From positions 62,001 to 126,000 of the forward strand of contig NZ_STGA01000029.1 of NCBI RefSeq assembly GCF_005222835.1: a DNA stretch of 64,000 nt. The letters are read 5' to 3'. Position numbers and translations under genes: made by a program. Under the pieces are notes generated by a model. That model was not told the DNA's origin. It searched no databases and was given only the letters and a program-made list of their open reading frames with translations. The DNA is from Rhizobium sp. FKY42 (GTDB lineage Bacteria > Pseudomonadota > Alphaproteobacteria > Rhizobiales > Rhizobiaceae). Position 1 is the first letter of the stretch; each line of letters begins with the position of its first letter. Shown in pieces: positions 10,159 through 19,317 of the stretch.

Positions 10159-11348
10159 TAGCGGTCAACCTCTCCAAACACGATATCGAGCGATCCTAGC
10201 ACCGCAGACACGTCAGCAAGCTGATGTCCACGGCACAGGAAATCCATGGCCTGCAGATGTGCATAGCCGGGAGCGCGGATCTTGCAGCGGTACGGCTTAT
10301 TCGTTCCGTCAGAAACCAGATAAACGCCAAACTCACCCTTCGGGGCCTCTACCGCAGCGTAGACTTCGCCTTCCGGCACATGGAAACCTTCCGTGTACAG
10401 TTTGAAGTGATGGATGAGCGCTTCCATAGAACGCTTCATCTCACCGCGCTTTGGCGGAACGACCTTGCCGTCGATGGACGAAACGGGGCCGGTCTTTGCA
10501 TCACCAAGCAGACGGTCAACGCACTGCTTCATGATTTTGCAAGATTGTTCCATCTCGAACATGCGGATCAAGTAACGGTCGTAACAGTCACCGTTCTTGC
10601 CGATTGCTATATCGAAATCGAGATCGGCATAGCACTCATAGGGCTGCGACTTGCGAAGATCCCACTTGGCACCGGAACCGCGAACCATGACGCCCGAGAA
10701 GCCCCATGCCCAGGCATCCTCCAGCGAAACAACACCGATATCGACGTTGCGCTGCTTGAAAATGCGGTTGTCGGTGATCAGGCCATGGATATCCTGAAGG
10801 GCGCGCGGGAATTCATCACACCACTTACCGATATCCTCGACAAGCTCCTGTGGAAGATCCTGGTGCACGCCACCCGGACGAAAGTAGGCCGCATGCATGC
10901 GAGCGCCGGAAGCGCGCTCATAAAACACCATGAGCTTTTCGCGCTCTTCGAAGCCCCACAGCGGAGGCGTAAGCGCACCAACGTCCATGGCCTGCGTCGT
11001 CACGTTGAGCAGATGCGAGAGGATGCGACCAATTTCGGAATAGAGAACACGGATCAGCTGACCGCGGATCGGCACCTCGATACCGAGCAACTTCTCAACC
11101 GCGAGACAGTAGGCATGCTCTTGATTCATCGGGGCGACGTAGTCAAGGCGATCGAAATAGGGCAAGGCCTGCAGGTAAGTCTTAGCCTCGATCAGCTTTT
11201 CCGTACCGCGATGAAGCAGACCGATATGGGGATCGACGCGCTCGACGATTTCACCATCCAGCTCAAGGACCAGACGCAGAACGCCGTGCGCCGCAGGATG
11301 CTGCGGTCCGAAATTGATATTGAAATTGCGGACGTTGTGTTCAGTCAT
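10158..11348 (-). CDS. nuoD: NADH-quinone oxidoreductase subunit D
   Basis: NuoD is the 49-kDa-type subunit that, with NuoB, forms the quinone-reduction site of complex I; it descends from the large subunit of NiFe hydrogenases but lacks the metal ligands. The 396-residue protein has the expected start ([20 protein letters not shown]), with the conserved histidines of the quinone site in GPQHPAAHG, and the family segment [20 protein letters not shown]. It ends in DIVFGEVDR as usual for NuoD. It is separated from nuoC by 84 bases and overlaps the small exported gene by one base. Confidence 0.97.
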   Translation of the reverse strand: MTEHNVRNFNINFGPQHPAAHGVLRLVLELDGEIVERVDPHIGLLHRGTEKLIEAKTYLQALPYFDRLDYVAPMNQEHAYCLAVEKLLGIEVPIRGQLIRVLYSEIGRILSHLLNVTTQAMDVGALTPPLWGFEEREKLMVFYERASGARMHAAYFRPGGVHQDLPQELVEDIGKWCDEFPRALQDIHGLITDNRIFKQRNVDIGVVSLEDAWAWGFSGVMVRGSGAKWDLRKSQPYECYADLDFDIAIGKNGDCYDRYLIRMFEMEQSCKIMKQCVDRLLGDAKTGPVSSIDGKVVPPKRGEMKRSMEALIHHFKLYTEGFHVPEGEVYAAVEAPKGEFGVYLVSDGTNKPYRCKIRAPGYAHLQAMDFLCRGHQLADVSAVLGSLDIVFGEVDR

Positions 11349-11432
11349 TTCTGCCTACTCCATGCTGGACTGCTCAAAAGCGCCAGCGGGATGACGTTCC
11401 TTGTTAAAGCGGCATCGGTAACGCCGCCCGAA

Positions 11433-12035
11433 TCAGACCTTGGCCTTCTCGTCGCCGGGAAGCACGTAGTCGGTACCCTCCCACGGGCTCAGGAAATCGA
11501 AATTCCGAAACTCCTGACGCAGTTGTACCGGTTCGTAGACTACACGCTTGGCACCGTCATCATAGCGAACTTCGACGAAGCCCGTCAGCGGGAAATCCTT
11601 GCGCAGAGGATGGCCTTCAAAGCCGTAATCCGTGAGAATACGACGAAGATCAGGGTGCCCGGTAAACAGAATGCCGTAGAGATCCCACGCCTCCCGTTCA
11701 AACCAATCCGCACCCGGGTATACCGCACAGGCAGATGGGATCGCTTCATCCTCTCCGCACTGCACCTTCACGCGAATACGCGCGTTCTGGCTTGGCGAGA
11801 GCAGATGATAGACAACATCGAAGCGACGCGCACGCTGCGGCCAGTCGACGCCAGCGATATCAACGAGGTTGACATAACGTGCCTGCACGTCGTCTCGCAG
11901 GAAGGTCAACAGCGCGATCAGGTTTTCAGATGTGGTGTTGAGCGTCAACTCATCATACGCGATCGCTGATGACGCGACCAAGCCAGGTCGAGCCTCGTTC
12001 ACGTAAGCCGCAAAGTCGTTCAGGGCCTCACTCAT
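11433..12035 (-). CDS. nuoC: NADH-quinone oxidoreductase subunit C
   Basis: NuoC is the 30-kDa-type structural subunit of the peripheral arm of complex I. The 200-residue protein is a separate gene, not fused to nuoD as in E. coli. The family signature [43 protein letters not shown] is recognisable in pieces ([10 protein letters not shown] and [12 protein letters not shown] near residue 150). A GAGGA ribosome site precedes the ATG. It starts 15 bases after nuoB and ends 84 bases before nuoD. Confidence 0.96.
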   Translation of the reverse strand: MSEALNDFAAYVNEARPGLVASSAIAYDELTLNTTSENLIALLTFLRDDVQARYVNLVDIAGVDWPQRARRFDVVYHLLSPSQNARIRVKVQCGEDEAIPSACAVYPGADWFEREAWDLYGILFTGHPDLRRILTDYGFEGHPLRKDFPLTGFVEVRYDDGAKRVVYEPVQLRQEFRNFDFLSPWEGTDYVLPGDEKAKV

Positions 12036-12050
12036 ATTCAGTCCTCGCCC

Positions 12051-12632
12051 TCAGCGCTCGATCGTTCCGGTCCGGCGTATCTTCTTCTGCAGCAGAAGCA
12101 CGCCGTAAAGCAGTGCCTCTGCAGTGGGGGGACAGCCGGGAACATAGATATCAACAGGTACGACGCGATCACAGCCACGGACCACCGAATAGGAATAATG
12201 GTAGTAGCCGCCACCGTTGGCGCAGGAACCCATGGAAATCACGTAACGTGGCTCTGGCATCTGATCGTAGACTTTACGCAGAGCCGGGGCCATCTTGTTC
12301 GTCAGGGTGCCCGCAACAATCATCACGTCCGATTGACGTGGCGAAGCACGCGGCGCGAAACCAAAGCGCTCGACATCATAGCGAGGCATTGAAAGCTGCA
12401 TCATTTCCACAGCGCAGCACGCAAGACCGAATGTCATCCACATCAGCGATCCGGTACGCGCCCAATTGATCAGTTCGTCCGTCGAAGTGACCAGAAAACC
12501 CTTATCGGCGAGTTCGTTGTTGATCTCGCCGAAAAATGCATCGTCGCTTCCAACTGGCTTGCCGGTCCGGGGATCAATGATGCCCTTCGCTTGTGGCGCA
12601 ACCAGGGTCGAGCCGTTTTCGACTACTCCCAT
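12051..12632 (-). CDS. nuoB: NADH-quinone oxidoreductase subunit B (cluster N2)
   Basis: NuoB carries the terminal 4Fe-4S cluster N2 that reduces quinone. Ligands C72 and C73 (the tandem cysteines of [10 protein letters not shown]), C137 (GSCANGGG) and C167 ([11 protein letters not shown]) are all present in the 193-residue product. The ATG at 12632 (MGVVENGST) has an AAGGAG ribosome site 7-8 bases upstream, which decides the start over an in-frame codon 21 bases earlier. The first 10 bases overlap the end of nuoA, indicating translational coupling. Confidence 0.97.
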   Translation of the reverse strand: MGVVENGSTLVAPQAKGIIDPRTGKPVGSDDAFFGEINNELADKGFLVTSTDELINWARTGSLMWMTFGLACCAVEMMQLSMPRYDVERFGFAPRASPRQSDVMIVAGTLTNKMAPALRKVYDQMPEPRYVISMGSCANGGGYYHYSYSVVRGCDRVVPVDIYVPGCPPTAEALLYGVLLLQKKIRRTGTIER

Positions 12633-12988
12633 TCCAGCGCTCCTTTTTTCCACTCATAGATAAAGCCAATGGTCAGGACGCCGAGGAAGACCATCATGGA
12701 CCAGAAGCCAAACCAACCGATTTCTCCGAAGGACACTGCCCAAGGGAACAGGAAAGCCACTTCAAGGTCGAAAATGATGAAAAGAATCGACACGAGATAG
12801 AATCGGATGTCGAACTTCATTCGGGCATCATCAAATGCGTTGAAACCGCACTCGTAGGCAGACAGCTTTTCTGCGTCCGGCGCCTTGTAGGCAACAGCGA
12901 ACGGAGCAATTAGAAGCGCCAGACCGATCACGAGGGCAATTCCAATAAAAATCGCGATCGGAACATAGGAACTGAGAAGTTCAGTCAT
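12623..12988 (-). CDS. nuoA: NADH-quinone oxidoreductase subunit A
   Basis: NuoA is a three-helix membrane subunit of complex I next to the quinone tunnel. With the ATG at 12988 ([15 protein letters not shown]) the protein is 121 residues, the normal size; the frame is open further upstream but that part is not NuoA-like. The conserved loop [20 protein letters not shown], with the cysteine exposed in the deactive enzyme form, is visible at about residues 45-65. It is the first gene of the operon, so the nuo promoter must lie to its right, in the gene-poor stretch ending at 13422. Confidence 0.96.
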   Translation of the reverse strand: MTELLSSYVPIAIFIGIALVIGLALLIAPFAVAYKAPDAEKLSAYECGFNAFDDARMKFDIRFYLVSILFIIFDLEVAFLFPWAVSFGEIGWFGFWSMMVFLGVLTIGFIYEWKKGALEWE

Positions 12989-13422
12989 CGTATTCCATCC
13001 CTGCTTGCCAAGCGGTGCCGGGCGGCACAAAAGCGAATGCGCGGCAAGCGAACGTGCATTGCAACAAGGCGTGACTAGCGCAGGCCGAAGCCGCGCGCAA
13101 GACCTTTGAATCAAGCTTCCCGCACCAAAATGGCACAAATCCATCCGCACGTTAATACCAAGCGAAGAGGAGACAAACGATATGGCTCAGGATTTTTGCT
13201 GACGGCTACTTGTACAAGCAGTTGATGAGGGGTCGTCAGAATAGCAAGAGTTGCTTGAAACGAACTGACCTGCGTCCGGCGGAGTACGAAACTTGCGACT
13301 TTCAGTCGAATCAACACTACAAACCAGCAGGTATCGTAATATAGGAAAGCCGAAATGCCCCTGAGGGTACTTCTCGCTGAAGAGTATTTCGAACTAGCCT
13401 AAATTCGTCGGCATAATCAAAA
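12989..13422. other. Gene-poor stretch upstream of nuoA
   Basis: 434 bases between nuoA and the first tRNA-Asp gene. It must contain the promoter for the nuo operon (minus strand), but I cannot point to a convincing -35/-10 pair. On the plus strand, a strong AGGAG site (13169-13173) precedes a six-codon frame, MAQDFC, at 13182-13202. No longer coding frame with a good start is visible. Confidence 0.6.
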
Positions 13423-13499
13423 TGGCGCGAGTGACGGGGCTCGAACCCGCGACCTCCGGCGTGACAGGCCGGCACTCTAACCGACTGAGCTACACCCGC
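13423..13499 (-). tRNA. tRNA-Asp (GTC)
   Basis: A 77-base cloverleaf with encoded CCA. The acceptor stem pairs GCGGGTG with CACTCGC (one G-U), the T arm contains GGTTCGAGCC, and the anticodon loop CTGTCAC gives anticodon GTC for aspartate. It is identical to the copy at 13524-13600, with 24 bases between them, and probably shares its transcript. Confidence 0.97.
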
Positions 13500-13523
13500 G
13501 CACTGTTTCGTTTCTGACTGGAA

Positions 13524-13600
13524 TGGCGCGAGTGACGGGGCTCGAACCCGCGACCTCCGGCGTGACAGGCCGGCACTCTAACCGACTGAGCTACACCCGC
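13524..13600 (-). tRNA. tRNA-Asp (GTC), second identical copy
   Basis: Base-for-base identical to the tRNA-Asp at 13423-13499, including the encoded CCA and anticodon GTC. It lies upstream on the minus strand, so a single promoter in 13601-13847 could drive both. A tandem duplication of an essential tRNA gene is common and raises gene dosage. Confidence 0.97.
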
Positions 13601-13935
13601 ATTCTTCCAGACAAGGGAGAAACCCCCGTCACCAACCGGCAGCGCCAGTCGATGACCGGCTCTCTAAGGCGTTCGTTCTGAGGTGTCAAGCAGGTTTCAA
13701 GACAATTCGGTGACGAATGTTCGTTTCTTTTCAACAGTTCCCATTTTGAACATCAGGCCCTGTGGAAGACGAAAAAAACTTTGAGGCGAGAACCCCCGAG
13801 TTTCAAGGCTTTTGAGAATTTCAGCTCCCCCTTTGGGCAAAAAAATCAAAAAAACTTCGCAAACGCTCTTGCGGTTTTTTTCGGATCTGAATACATCACG
13901 GCCACCGACGCAGCGGACACGAACCGCGGACGTCA
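13601..13935. other. Gene-free stretch between tRNA-Asp and tRNA-Val
   Basis: 335 bases between divergent tRNA genes. It contains a long hairpin flanked by A and T runs (13848-13881, listed separately), and must hold the promoters for tRNA-Asp (minus) and tRNA-Val (plus). An open frame at 13697-14002 on the minus strand runs antisense through tRNA-Val and has no family resemblance, so I do not call it. Confidence 0.6.
13848..13881. terminator. Bidirectional intrinsic terminator-like hairpin
   Basis: AAAAAAAC, TT bulge, CGCAA, loop ACGCTC, TTGCG, GTTTTTTT: a GC stem continued by a seven-base A/T run on each side, so either strand gives a hairpin followed by U residues. It could stop leftward transcription from the epimerase/cyclase side and any rightward read-through before tRNA-Val. 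Confidence 0.65.
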
Positions 13936-14011
<76 letters not shown>

Positions 14012-14138
14012 TTTCCCCTAGTTCACCTAATTGGCTCTGTTTTTGGTTACACTGCGTGCCTTTGGTCGCGTCGTTTTGAGTTTTCGGCCCGCGCGGCCCT
14101 TTACTGCCGCGCGAGATGCAGAAAGATATCAGCTCGAA

Positions 14139-15158
14139 TCAAAGCTGCAATTCCCCACTGTGCGCCACGTACCAGTCAACGAAGGCGGCGACTCCTGCAT
14201 GCAGGTCGATCTCAGGCTTTCTTCCTGTCAACGCCACAAGCAGATCAGGGGACGCATAGGTCCGCGGCACATCCCCCTGCTGCATTGGTAGCATCTTACG
14301 CTTGGCCTTCCTGCCCAGCACGGATTCGATGGTTTCAATGAAATCCAGGACACTGACAGGCTGACCACCGCCAATATTCACGACTCGAAACGGCCCCTGA
14401 TGCGAGAGAGTATCGCGCACGCCGTTTGCCGTGACCCGATTCTCCTCCGCTGGAATCACATGCGATAGATCGATGATGCCGCTGACGAGATCGTCGATGT
14501 AGGTGAAGTCGCGACTCATGCGCCCCTCCCCGTAGATCTCGATTTCTCTGTCTTCCAGTATCGCCTTCACGAACTTGAAAAGCGCCATATCAGGCCTACC
14601 CCACGGCCCGTAGACAGTGAAGAACCTGAAGGCGGTTATCGGCAGGCGATGGAGATGCGCATAGGTGTGCGCCATCAGCTCCATGCTTTTCTTCGTCGCT
14701 GCGTAAAAACTCAATGGTTCGTCTGTCTTGTCGCTTTCGGAAAACGGGATCGATTCGTTCGCGCCGTAGACCGACGATGTCGAGGCCAGCATGAGGTGCC
14801 GGATACCCACATCCCGCGCGAGTTCAAGGACGTTCCAGGATCCAAGCAGGTTCGAATCCAGATAAGCGCGTGGGTTCTCAAGGCTGTAGCGAACGCCGGC
14901 CTGGGCGGCGAGGTGAATTATTACATCAGGCTGTCCGTGCTCGCACGCACTGTTTAACGCTGCACGATCCTCAAGCATGCCGATGACCGGACGGAAGGCC
15001 GGAAATTGCGCCAACGCAGCGTGGCGACCCTCTTTGAGCTTGAGATTATAATAGGGCGTAAGACCGTCGAAACCGGTCACCCGATGGCCATCCTCCAACA
15101 GGCGGCGTGCAAGATGGAAACCGATAAACCCGGCCGTACCCGTTACAAGATAGTGCAT
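14139..15158 (-). CDS. NAD-dependent epimerase, UDP-glucuronate 4-epimerase type
   Basis: A 339-residue short-chain dehydrogenase/reductase of the extended class. It has the NAD-binding motif GTAGFIG (residues 7-13), the catalytic YxxxK at Y152/K156 (YAATK) with the upstream serine/threonine cluster (ASTSSVYG), and the sugar-binding segment [15 protein letters not shown]. These features best match UDP-glucuronate 4-epimerases, which make UDP-galacturonate for lipopolysaccharide or capsule; rhizobial LpsL is of this type. UDP-glucose 4-epimerase specificity is less likely. It stands alone on the minus strand, downstream of the diguanylate cyclase gene by 117 bases, with no sugar-pathway neighbour. 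Confidence 0.88.
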   Translation of the reverse strand: MHYLVTGTAGFIGFHLARRLLEDGHRVTGFDGLTPYYNLKLKEGRHAALAQFPAFRPVIGMLEDRAALNSACEHGQPDVIIHLAAQAGVRYSLENPRAYLDSNLLGSWNVLELARDVGIRHLMLASTSSVYGANESIPFSESDKTDEPLSFYAATKKSMELMAHTYAHLHRLPITAFRFFTVYGPWGRPDMALFKFVKAILEDREIEIYGEGRMSRDFTYIDDLVSGIIDLSHVIPAEENRVTANGVRDTLSHQGPFRVVNIGGGQPVSVLDFIETIESVLGRKAKRKMLPMQQGDVPRTYASPDLLVALTGRKPEIDLHAGVAAFVDWYVAHSGELQL

Positions 15159-15275
15159 GTGCGAAAAAGCTTCCCGTTAATCGGCCGGGATAAAAGTACA
15201 ATCATCGCTGCAAAGCAACCGTCCGGGGGGACACGCCCCCTTTGGCCGCTTGCTCAAGTTGGCTTGTCACGGCCT

Positions 15276-16535
15276 TTATTGAGCGCCTGCGGTAGGTTGA
15301 GCGAGCGAATTTGTAGTCGTCAGTTGAATTGGCTTTCCGGATCTTGCGTCCTCTCCGCGTTGATTCGTGACGCAGGAAATGTTCAAGCCATCGTGAAGCG
15401 CAGTCCGGTTTCGTCCGGCATTCTTGGCAAAATAAAGCGACTTGTCCGCGCGAGACAGCATTTCGTCCAGGTCGACAGGAATCGGCCCGCCAGCAATTGC
15501 GATACCGGCACTGACCGTCGCGGATAGACGAGTACCTTGTTCCGTTGCAATTTCCTGTCTCATAAATGTCAGTCGAATCGCCTCTGCCAAGCCTGCTGCC
15601 TCCGCACGGCTGCCAACTGGCACGACACAGGCGAATTCCTCGCCGCCCATTCGCCCGAACTCTCCTCGCAGACCTATGCAAGATTGCGCCGTGGCGCAGA
15701 ATTCGGCCAGCACCCGGTCGCCTGTCATATGACCGCTCAGGTCATTGATCTGTTTGAAGTTATCGAGGTCAAACAGAATTAGTGCAAGTTGAGTGCGCTG
15801 ACTGGCAACGCGTTGCCGCAACATGTTGAAACGCTGCAGGAAGCCGCGGCGGTTCAAAACGCCCGTGAGAGGATCGGTGACAGCGGCCCTTTCAAGCCGC
15901 TCCTCGGATTTCACCATCAACATTCTTCCTCCGAGCATCAGACCTGCCACCAGACAAATGATGTTGCCGACAGAAGACGCGAGGAGATTGGGCATCTGCG
16001 CGAAGGTAACCGGCTTGCTGATCAAAACCTGGACGCCCATGTTGATCATGATCAAGGCCTGACAACAGGCCACCAGCGTGAACACACGCCGCACGTAGGG
16101 AACTGGCCTCTGGCCGGTAAGCAGCAGAAAGGCGAGGATCAAGTAACCTGCGGCCGACGCCCATTGTATCACGACTGACCGGATCCAGAAGTACGGATAG
16201 ATTTGCGGCAGGCATACGACAATCGGATAGAGCAAAGCGGGAATCAGGAGCCAGACGCGGGCCTTGACTCCATCATAGACGCAAACGCCCACCCCCCAGC
16301 AGGCGATGCCGAGAAGAATCAGTTCGTTGCCGAGAACGATGGACGTGAAGTCCGGTATGACACCACGCAGCCCGACAAGACAAACGCTCGCTCCATGACA
16401 CGCAAAACCGAGCCCCCACAGCCCCATGACGGTCTGGCTTCGATTGTGCAGCCATGCTGCGATCAGCAAAAACGCGAGCGTAAGCGCTTCTGCCGCCCAC
16501 AGAAGCATGCCTGTCATCGCATCCATCGTTTTCAT
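15276..16535 (-). CDS. Membrane-bound diguanylate cyclase (GGDEF domain)
   Basis: A 419-residue protein with an N-terminal membrane region (about six hydrophobic segments, residues 8-205) and a C-terminal GGDEF domain starting at DPLTGVLNRRGF (about 221). The active-site signature is GGEEF (297-301), a permitted variant, and the substrate-binding FDLDNFKQIND is intact, so it should make cyclic di-GMP from two GTP. The product-inhibition RxxD site, normally seven residues before the arginine of RxGGEEF, is missing: glycines occupy both key positions. The last 45 or so residues are an unconserved tail. The sensory signal is unknown. Its output could affect attachment polysaccharides such as those of the locus at 32769-41368, but that link is inference. 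Confidence 0.9.
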   Translation of the reverse strand: MKTMDAMTGMLLWAAEALTLAFLLIAAWLHNRSQTVMGLWGLGFACHGASVCLVGLRGVIPDFTSIVLGNELILLGIACWGVGVCVYDGVKARVWLLIPALLYPIVVCLPQIYPYFWIRSVVIQWASAAGYLILAFLLLTGQRPVPYVRRVFTLVACCQALIMINMGVQVLISKPVTFAQMPNLLASSVGNIICLVAGLMLGGRMLMVKSEERLERAAVTDPLTGVLNRRGFLQRFNMLRQRVASQRTQLALILFDLDNFKQINDLSGHMTGDRVLAEFCATAQSCIGLRGEFGRMGGEEFACVVPVGSRAEAAGLAEAIRLTFMRQEIATEQGTRLSATVSAGIAIAGGPIPVDLDEMLSRADKSLYFAKNAGRNRTALHDGLNISCVTNQRGEDARSGKPIQLTTTNSLAQPTAGAQ

Positions 16536-16666
16536 CCTGCGTTATTTTCGCCGCAATTTATGAAGGGCAGAGCTTAAAACCTCGTTTCGGCTGTGATCTG
16601 TTTGCTAACGATCACGCTATAGAAGAGGTGAAAACTACAAGCAGTTAAGGATATCCGGTACGGAGT

Positions 16667-16697
16667 CTTGAAGTACCCGGCTTTCACACTCTATGTA
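16667..16697 (+). promoter_or_regulatory. Candidate heat-shock (sigma-32/RpoH) promoter for clpP
   Basis: CTTGAA at 16667-16672 and CTATGT at 16691-16696 with an 18-base spacer fit the alphaproteobacterial RpoH consensus (CTTGAA, 16-18 bases, CYTATNT). It ends 72 bases before the clpP start codon. ClpP is heat-induced in many bacteria, which fits. Assignment is by consensus only. Confidence 0.6.
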
Positions 16698-16768
16698 GGG
16701 ATGAGACCAAATCAGAGACGATTCCGGGCGGAAACGCCGTCGGGCGCCGGATGAGACAAAGGAACACC

Positions 16769-17401
16769 ATGAGAAATCCAGTTGATACCGCTATGGCCTT
16801 GGTGCCGATGGTCGTCGAGCAGACCAACCGCGGCGAGCGCTCCTACGATATTTACTCGCGTTTGCTGAAAGAGCGGATCATCTTCCTGACAGGCCCTGTC
16901 GAGGATCATATGGCGTCTCTGGTCTGCGCGCAGTTGCTCTTCCTGGAAGCGGAAAATCCGAAAAAGGAAATTGCTCTCTATATCAACTCACCGGGCGGCG
17001 TTGTGACCGCCGGTATGTCGATCTACGACACGATGCAATTCATCAAGCCAGCGGTTTCCACGCTTTGCATCGGTCAGGCTGCGTCCATGGGCTCGCTATT
17101 GCTGGCTGCTGGCGAGAAGGGCATGCGTTTTGCCATGCCAAACTCCCGTATCATGGTTCATCAGCCGTCCGGTGGCTTCCAAGGCCAGGCATCTGATATC
17201 GAGCGCCATGCTCGCGACATATTGAAGATGAAAAAGCGTTTGAACGATGTGTACGTGAAGCATACGGGCCGTACTTACGAAGAAGTGGAAAAGACGCTGG
17301 ATCGTGACCACTTCATGGATAGCGACGAAGCACTCGAATGGGGCGTCGTGGACAAGATCCTCACCACGCGCCTGGAACTGGAAGGTGGCTCTTCCGCTTA
17401 A
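16769..17401 (+). CDS. clpP: ATP-dependent Clp protease proteolytic subunit
   Basis: ClpP forms the tetradecameric serine-protease barrel that degrades proteins fed by ClpX or ClpA. The 210-residue protein has catalytic S106 ([10 protein letters not shown]), H131 ([10 protein letters not shown]) and D180 (DRD). The start at 16769 follows AAAGGAA by 6 bases; an ATG 18 bases upstream lacks such a site. The N-terminal residues before [19 protein letters not shown] look like the usual short propeptide. clpX follows after 286 bases on the same strand, the normal arrangement. Confidence 0.97.
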   Translation: MRNPVDTAMALVPMVVEQTNRGERSYDIYSRLLKERIIFLTGPVEDHMASLVCAQLLFLEAENPKKEIALYINSPGGVVTAGMSIYDTMQFIKPAVSTLCIGQAASMGSLLLAAGEKGMRFAMPNSRIMVHQPSGGFQGQASDIERHARDILKMKKRLNDVYVKHTGRTYEEVEKTLDRDHFMDSDEALEWGVVDKILTTRLELEGGSSA

Positions 17402-17687
17402 GGCATCGTCCTAGTCGACCAAGTGTTACCCCTTATTCGACCGCAGCGGGGTTTCAACTGGCGACGAACACGGTAATAATATCTATTAATGCTGTGTTGA
17501 ATTATTATGACATAGCATGCGGTATTGAAGGGGTTGCGTTGCCACCGCAAGAGGGACCGTTAAGTTCCTGTTCGGTAGAGTGCCCCAGAAACGGGTTGGC
17601 ATGGCTCTTCGCACGAGAGCCGGCCCACCGGCATAGGAACTCTCCGAGCCTGGGGACAGGCAATCGGTGTGCTGGAAGGAAAGTGAT

Positions 17688-18965
17688 ATGAGCAAGGTCA
17701 GCGGCAGCAACGGCGGCGACTCGAAAAACACGTTGTATTGTTCCTTCTGCGGCAAAAGCCAGCACGAGGTCCGCAAGCTGATTGCCGGACCGACCGTATT
17801 CATCTGCGATGAATGCGTTGAACTGTGCATGGATATCATCCGCGAAGAGAACAAGAGCTCAATGGTGAACTCCCGTGATGGCGTTCCAACGCCGCAGGAC
17901 ATCATCAAGGTTCTGGATGAATACGTCATCGGCCAGCAGCAGGCGAAAAAGATCCTGTCAGTGGCCGTGCACAACCACTACAAGCGCCTGGCGCACGCTT
18001 CAAAGAACGGCGATGTGGAACTGGCGAAGTCCAACATCATGCTTGTCGGCCCGACCGGATGCGGCAAGACCTACCTGGCTCAGACGCTCGCACGAATCAT
18101 CGACGTGCCATTCACCATGGCTGACGCGACGACTTTGACAGAAGCCGGCTATGTTGGTGAAGATGTCGAAAACATCATCCTGAAACTGCTTCAGGCCGCC
18201 GACTATAATGTTGAGCGGGCACAGCGCGGAATTGTCTATATCGACGAAGTCGATAAGATTTCGCGCAAGTCGGACAACCCGTCCATAACCCGGGACGTGT
18301 CGGGCGAAGGTGTTCAGCAGGCCCTCCTGAAGATCATGGAAGGCACTGTTGCATCCGTTCCGCCGCAGGGCGGCCGCAAGCATCCGCAGCAGGAATTCCT
18401 GCAGGTAGACACGACGAACATTCTCTTCATCTGCGGCGGCGCTTTTGCTGGCCTGGACAAGATCATTTCTGCTCGTGGCGAGAAGACATCTATCGGTTTC
18501 GCTGCGACCGTGAAGGCTCCGGATGACCGCCGCGTAGGCGAAGTCCTGCGCGAACTGGAACCGGAAGATCTGGTGAAGTTCGGCCTCATTCCAGAATTCA
18601 TTGGCCGTCTGCCGGTTCTGGCAACGCTGGAAGATCTGGATGAAGATGCTCTGATCCAGATCCTGTCCGAGCCGAAGAACGCTCTGGTGAAGCAGTATCA
18701 GCGCCTGTTCGAGATGGAAGATGTCGAATTGACCTTCCACGAAGATGCGCTCCGCGAGATTGCCCGTCGTGCCATCATTCGCAAGACTGGCGCCCGTGGT
18801 TTGCGCTCAATCATGGAAAAGATCCTGCTGGACACCATGTTCGAACTCCCCGCTTTGGAGGGCGTTCGCGAGGTGGTCATCTCTGAAGAGGTCGTGCGTG
18901 GTACGGCGCGTCCGCTCTACATTTATGCCGACCGTCAGGAAGAAAAGGCAAACGTTTCAGCCTGA
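17688..18965 (+). CDS. clpX: ATP-dependent Clp protease ATP-binding subunit ClpX
   Basis: ClpX is the hexameric AAA+ unfoldase that recognises substrates and threads them into ClpP. The 425-residue product has the N-terminal zinc-binding domain (C18, C21, C40, C43), Walker A GPTGCGKT (121-128), Walker B VYIDEVDK (about 183-190) and, further on, the ClpP-docking IGF-type loop within EKTSIGFAA. The start at 17688 follows GGAAGGAAAG. It is downstream of clpP; the 286-base gap holds an inverted repeat (17474-17507) and may carry a separate promoter. A terminator follows at 18982. Confidence 0.98.
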   Translation: MSKVSGSNGGDSKNTLYCSFCGKSQHEVRKLIAGPTVFICDECVELCMDIIREENKSSMVNSRDGVPTPQDIIKVLDEYVIGQQQAKKILSVAVHNHYKRLAHASKNGDVELAKSNIMLVGPTGCGKTYLAQTLARIIDVPFTMADATTLTEAGYVGEDVENIILKLLQAADYNVERAQRGIVYIDEVDKISRKSDNPSITRDVSGEGVQQALLKIMEGTVASVPPQGGRKHPQQEFLQVDTTNILFICGGAFAGLDKIISARGEKTSIGFAATVKAPDDRRVGEVLRELEPEDLVKFGLIPEFIGRLPVLATLEDLDEDALIQILSEPKNALVKQYQRLFEMEDVELTFHEDALREIARRAIIRKTGARGLRSIMEKILLDTMFELPALEGVREVVISEEVVRGTARPLYIYADRQEEKANVSA

Positions 18966-18981
18966 TCCTACTTCGATTTGC

Positions 18982-19013
18982 AAGGGGGCCTGCGGGGCCC
19001 CTTTGCTATCTTT
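18982..19013 (+). terminator. Intrinsic terminator after clpX
   Basis: AAGGGG (18982-18987) pairs with CCCCTT (18998-19003) around a GC-rich loop, followed by a T-rich tract TTTGCTATCTTT. It lies 17 bases after the clpX stop, so it should end the clpP-clpX transcript. Confidence 0.65.
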
Positions 19014-19219
19014 AACACCCGTCCAGGGTTCAATCCCTTCGAGGTGGGGCACAAGGTGTCGGAGCGTTGCTTCCTGACCGGCCCGAACGATTAGGAGCAG
19101 TGGCCAGATCATTATGGCAGATAAAAGCTCCTGATTCTGTATGCTGAAATCAGTCACGCGTAAGCATTCGGCCCTATGCTCGACCTTTCCACAGCCGCCT
19201 CGCGGATAGCTGTGCAAGG

Positions 19220-19248
19220 CTTGAAAACTGCGTCCGGAACCTCCACTT
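19220..19248 (+). promoter_or_regulatory. Weak candidate heat-shock promoter for lon
   Basis: CTTGAA (19220-19225), 15-base spacer, then CTCCACTT (19241-19248), which matches six of eight positions of CCCCATNT if the N is counted as a match. The -35 half is perfect, the -10 half is poor. It lies about 70 bases before the lon start codon. Confidence 0.3.
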
Positions 19249-19317
19249 TGGAGAAGACAGAAAGTCCAGCCTTAAACTGGACGGCTCCCGGAAACGGGAA
19301 GAGTGAAAGGAAATGTT

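Larger units (their letters stand above)
18966..19317. other. Intergenic stretch between clpX and lon
   Basis: 352 bases with no credible gene. It begins with the clpX terminator (18982-19013) and includes a weak heat-shock promoter candidate for lon (19220-19248). The middle part (19020-19200) shows nothing I can name. Confidence 0.6.

Noticed and set aside
10224..11969. Very long open frame (581 codons) on the plus strand opposite nuoD and nuoC
   Set aside because: It lies entirely antisense to two well-supported genes, has no recognisable domain, and is explained by the codon bias of the coding strand.
13869..13897. Promoter TTGCGG/TACATC for tRNA-Val
   Set aside because: The 17-base spacing is right, but the -35 part is the right arm of a strong hairpin and both hexamers are weak.
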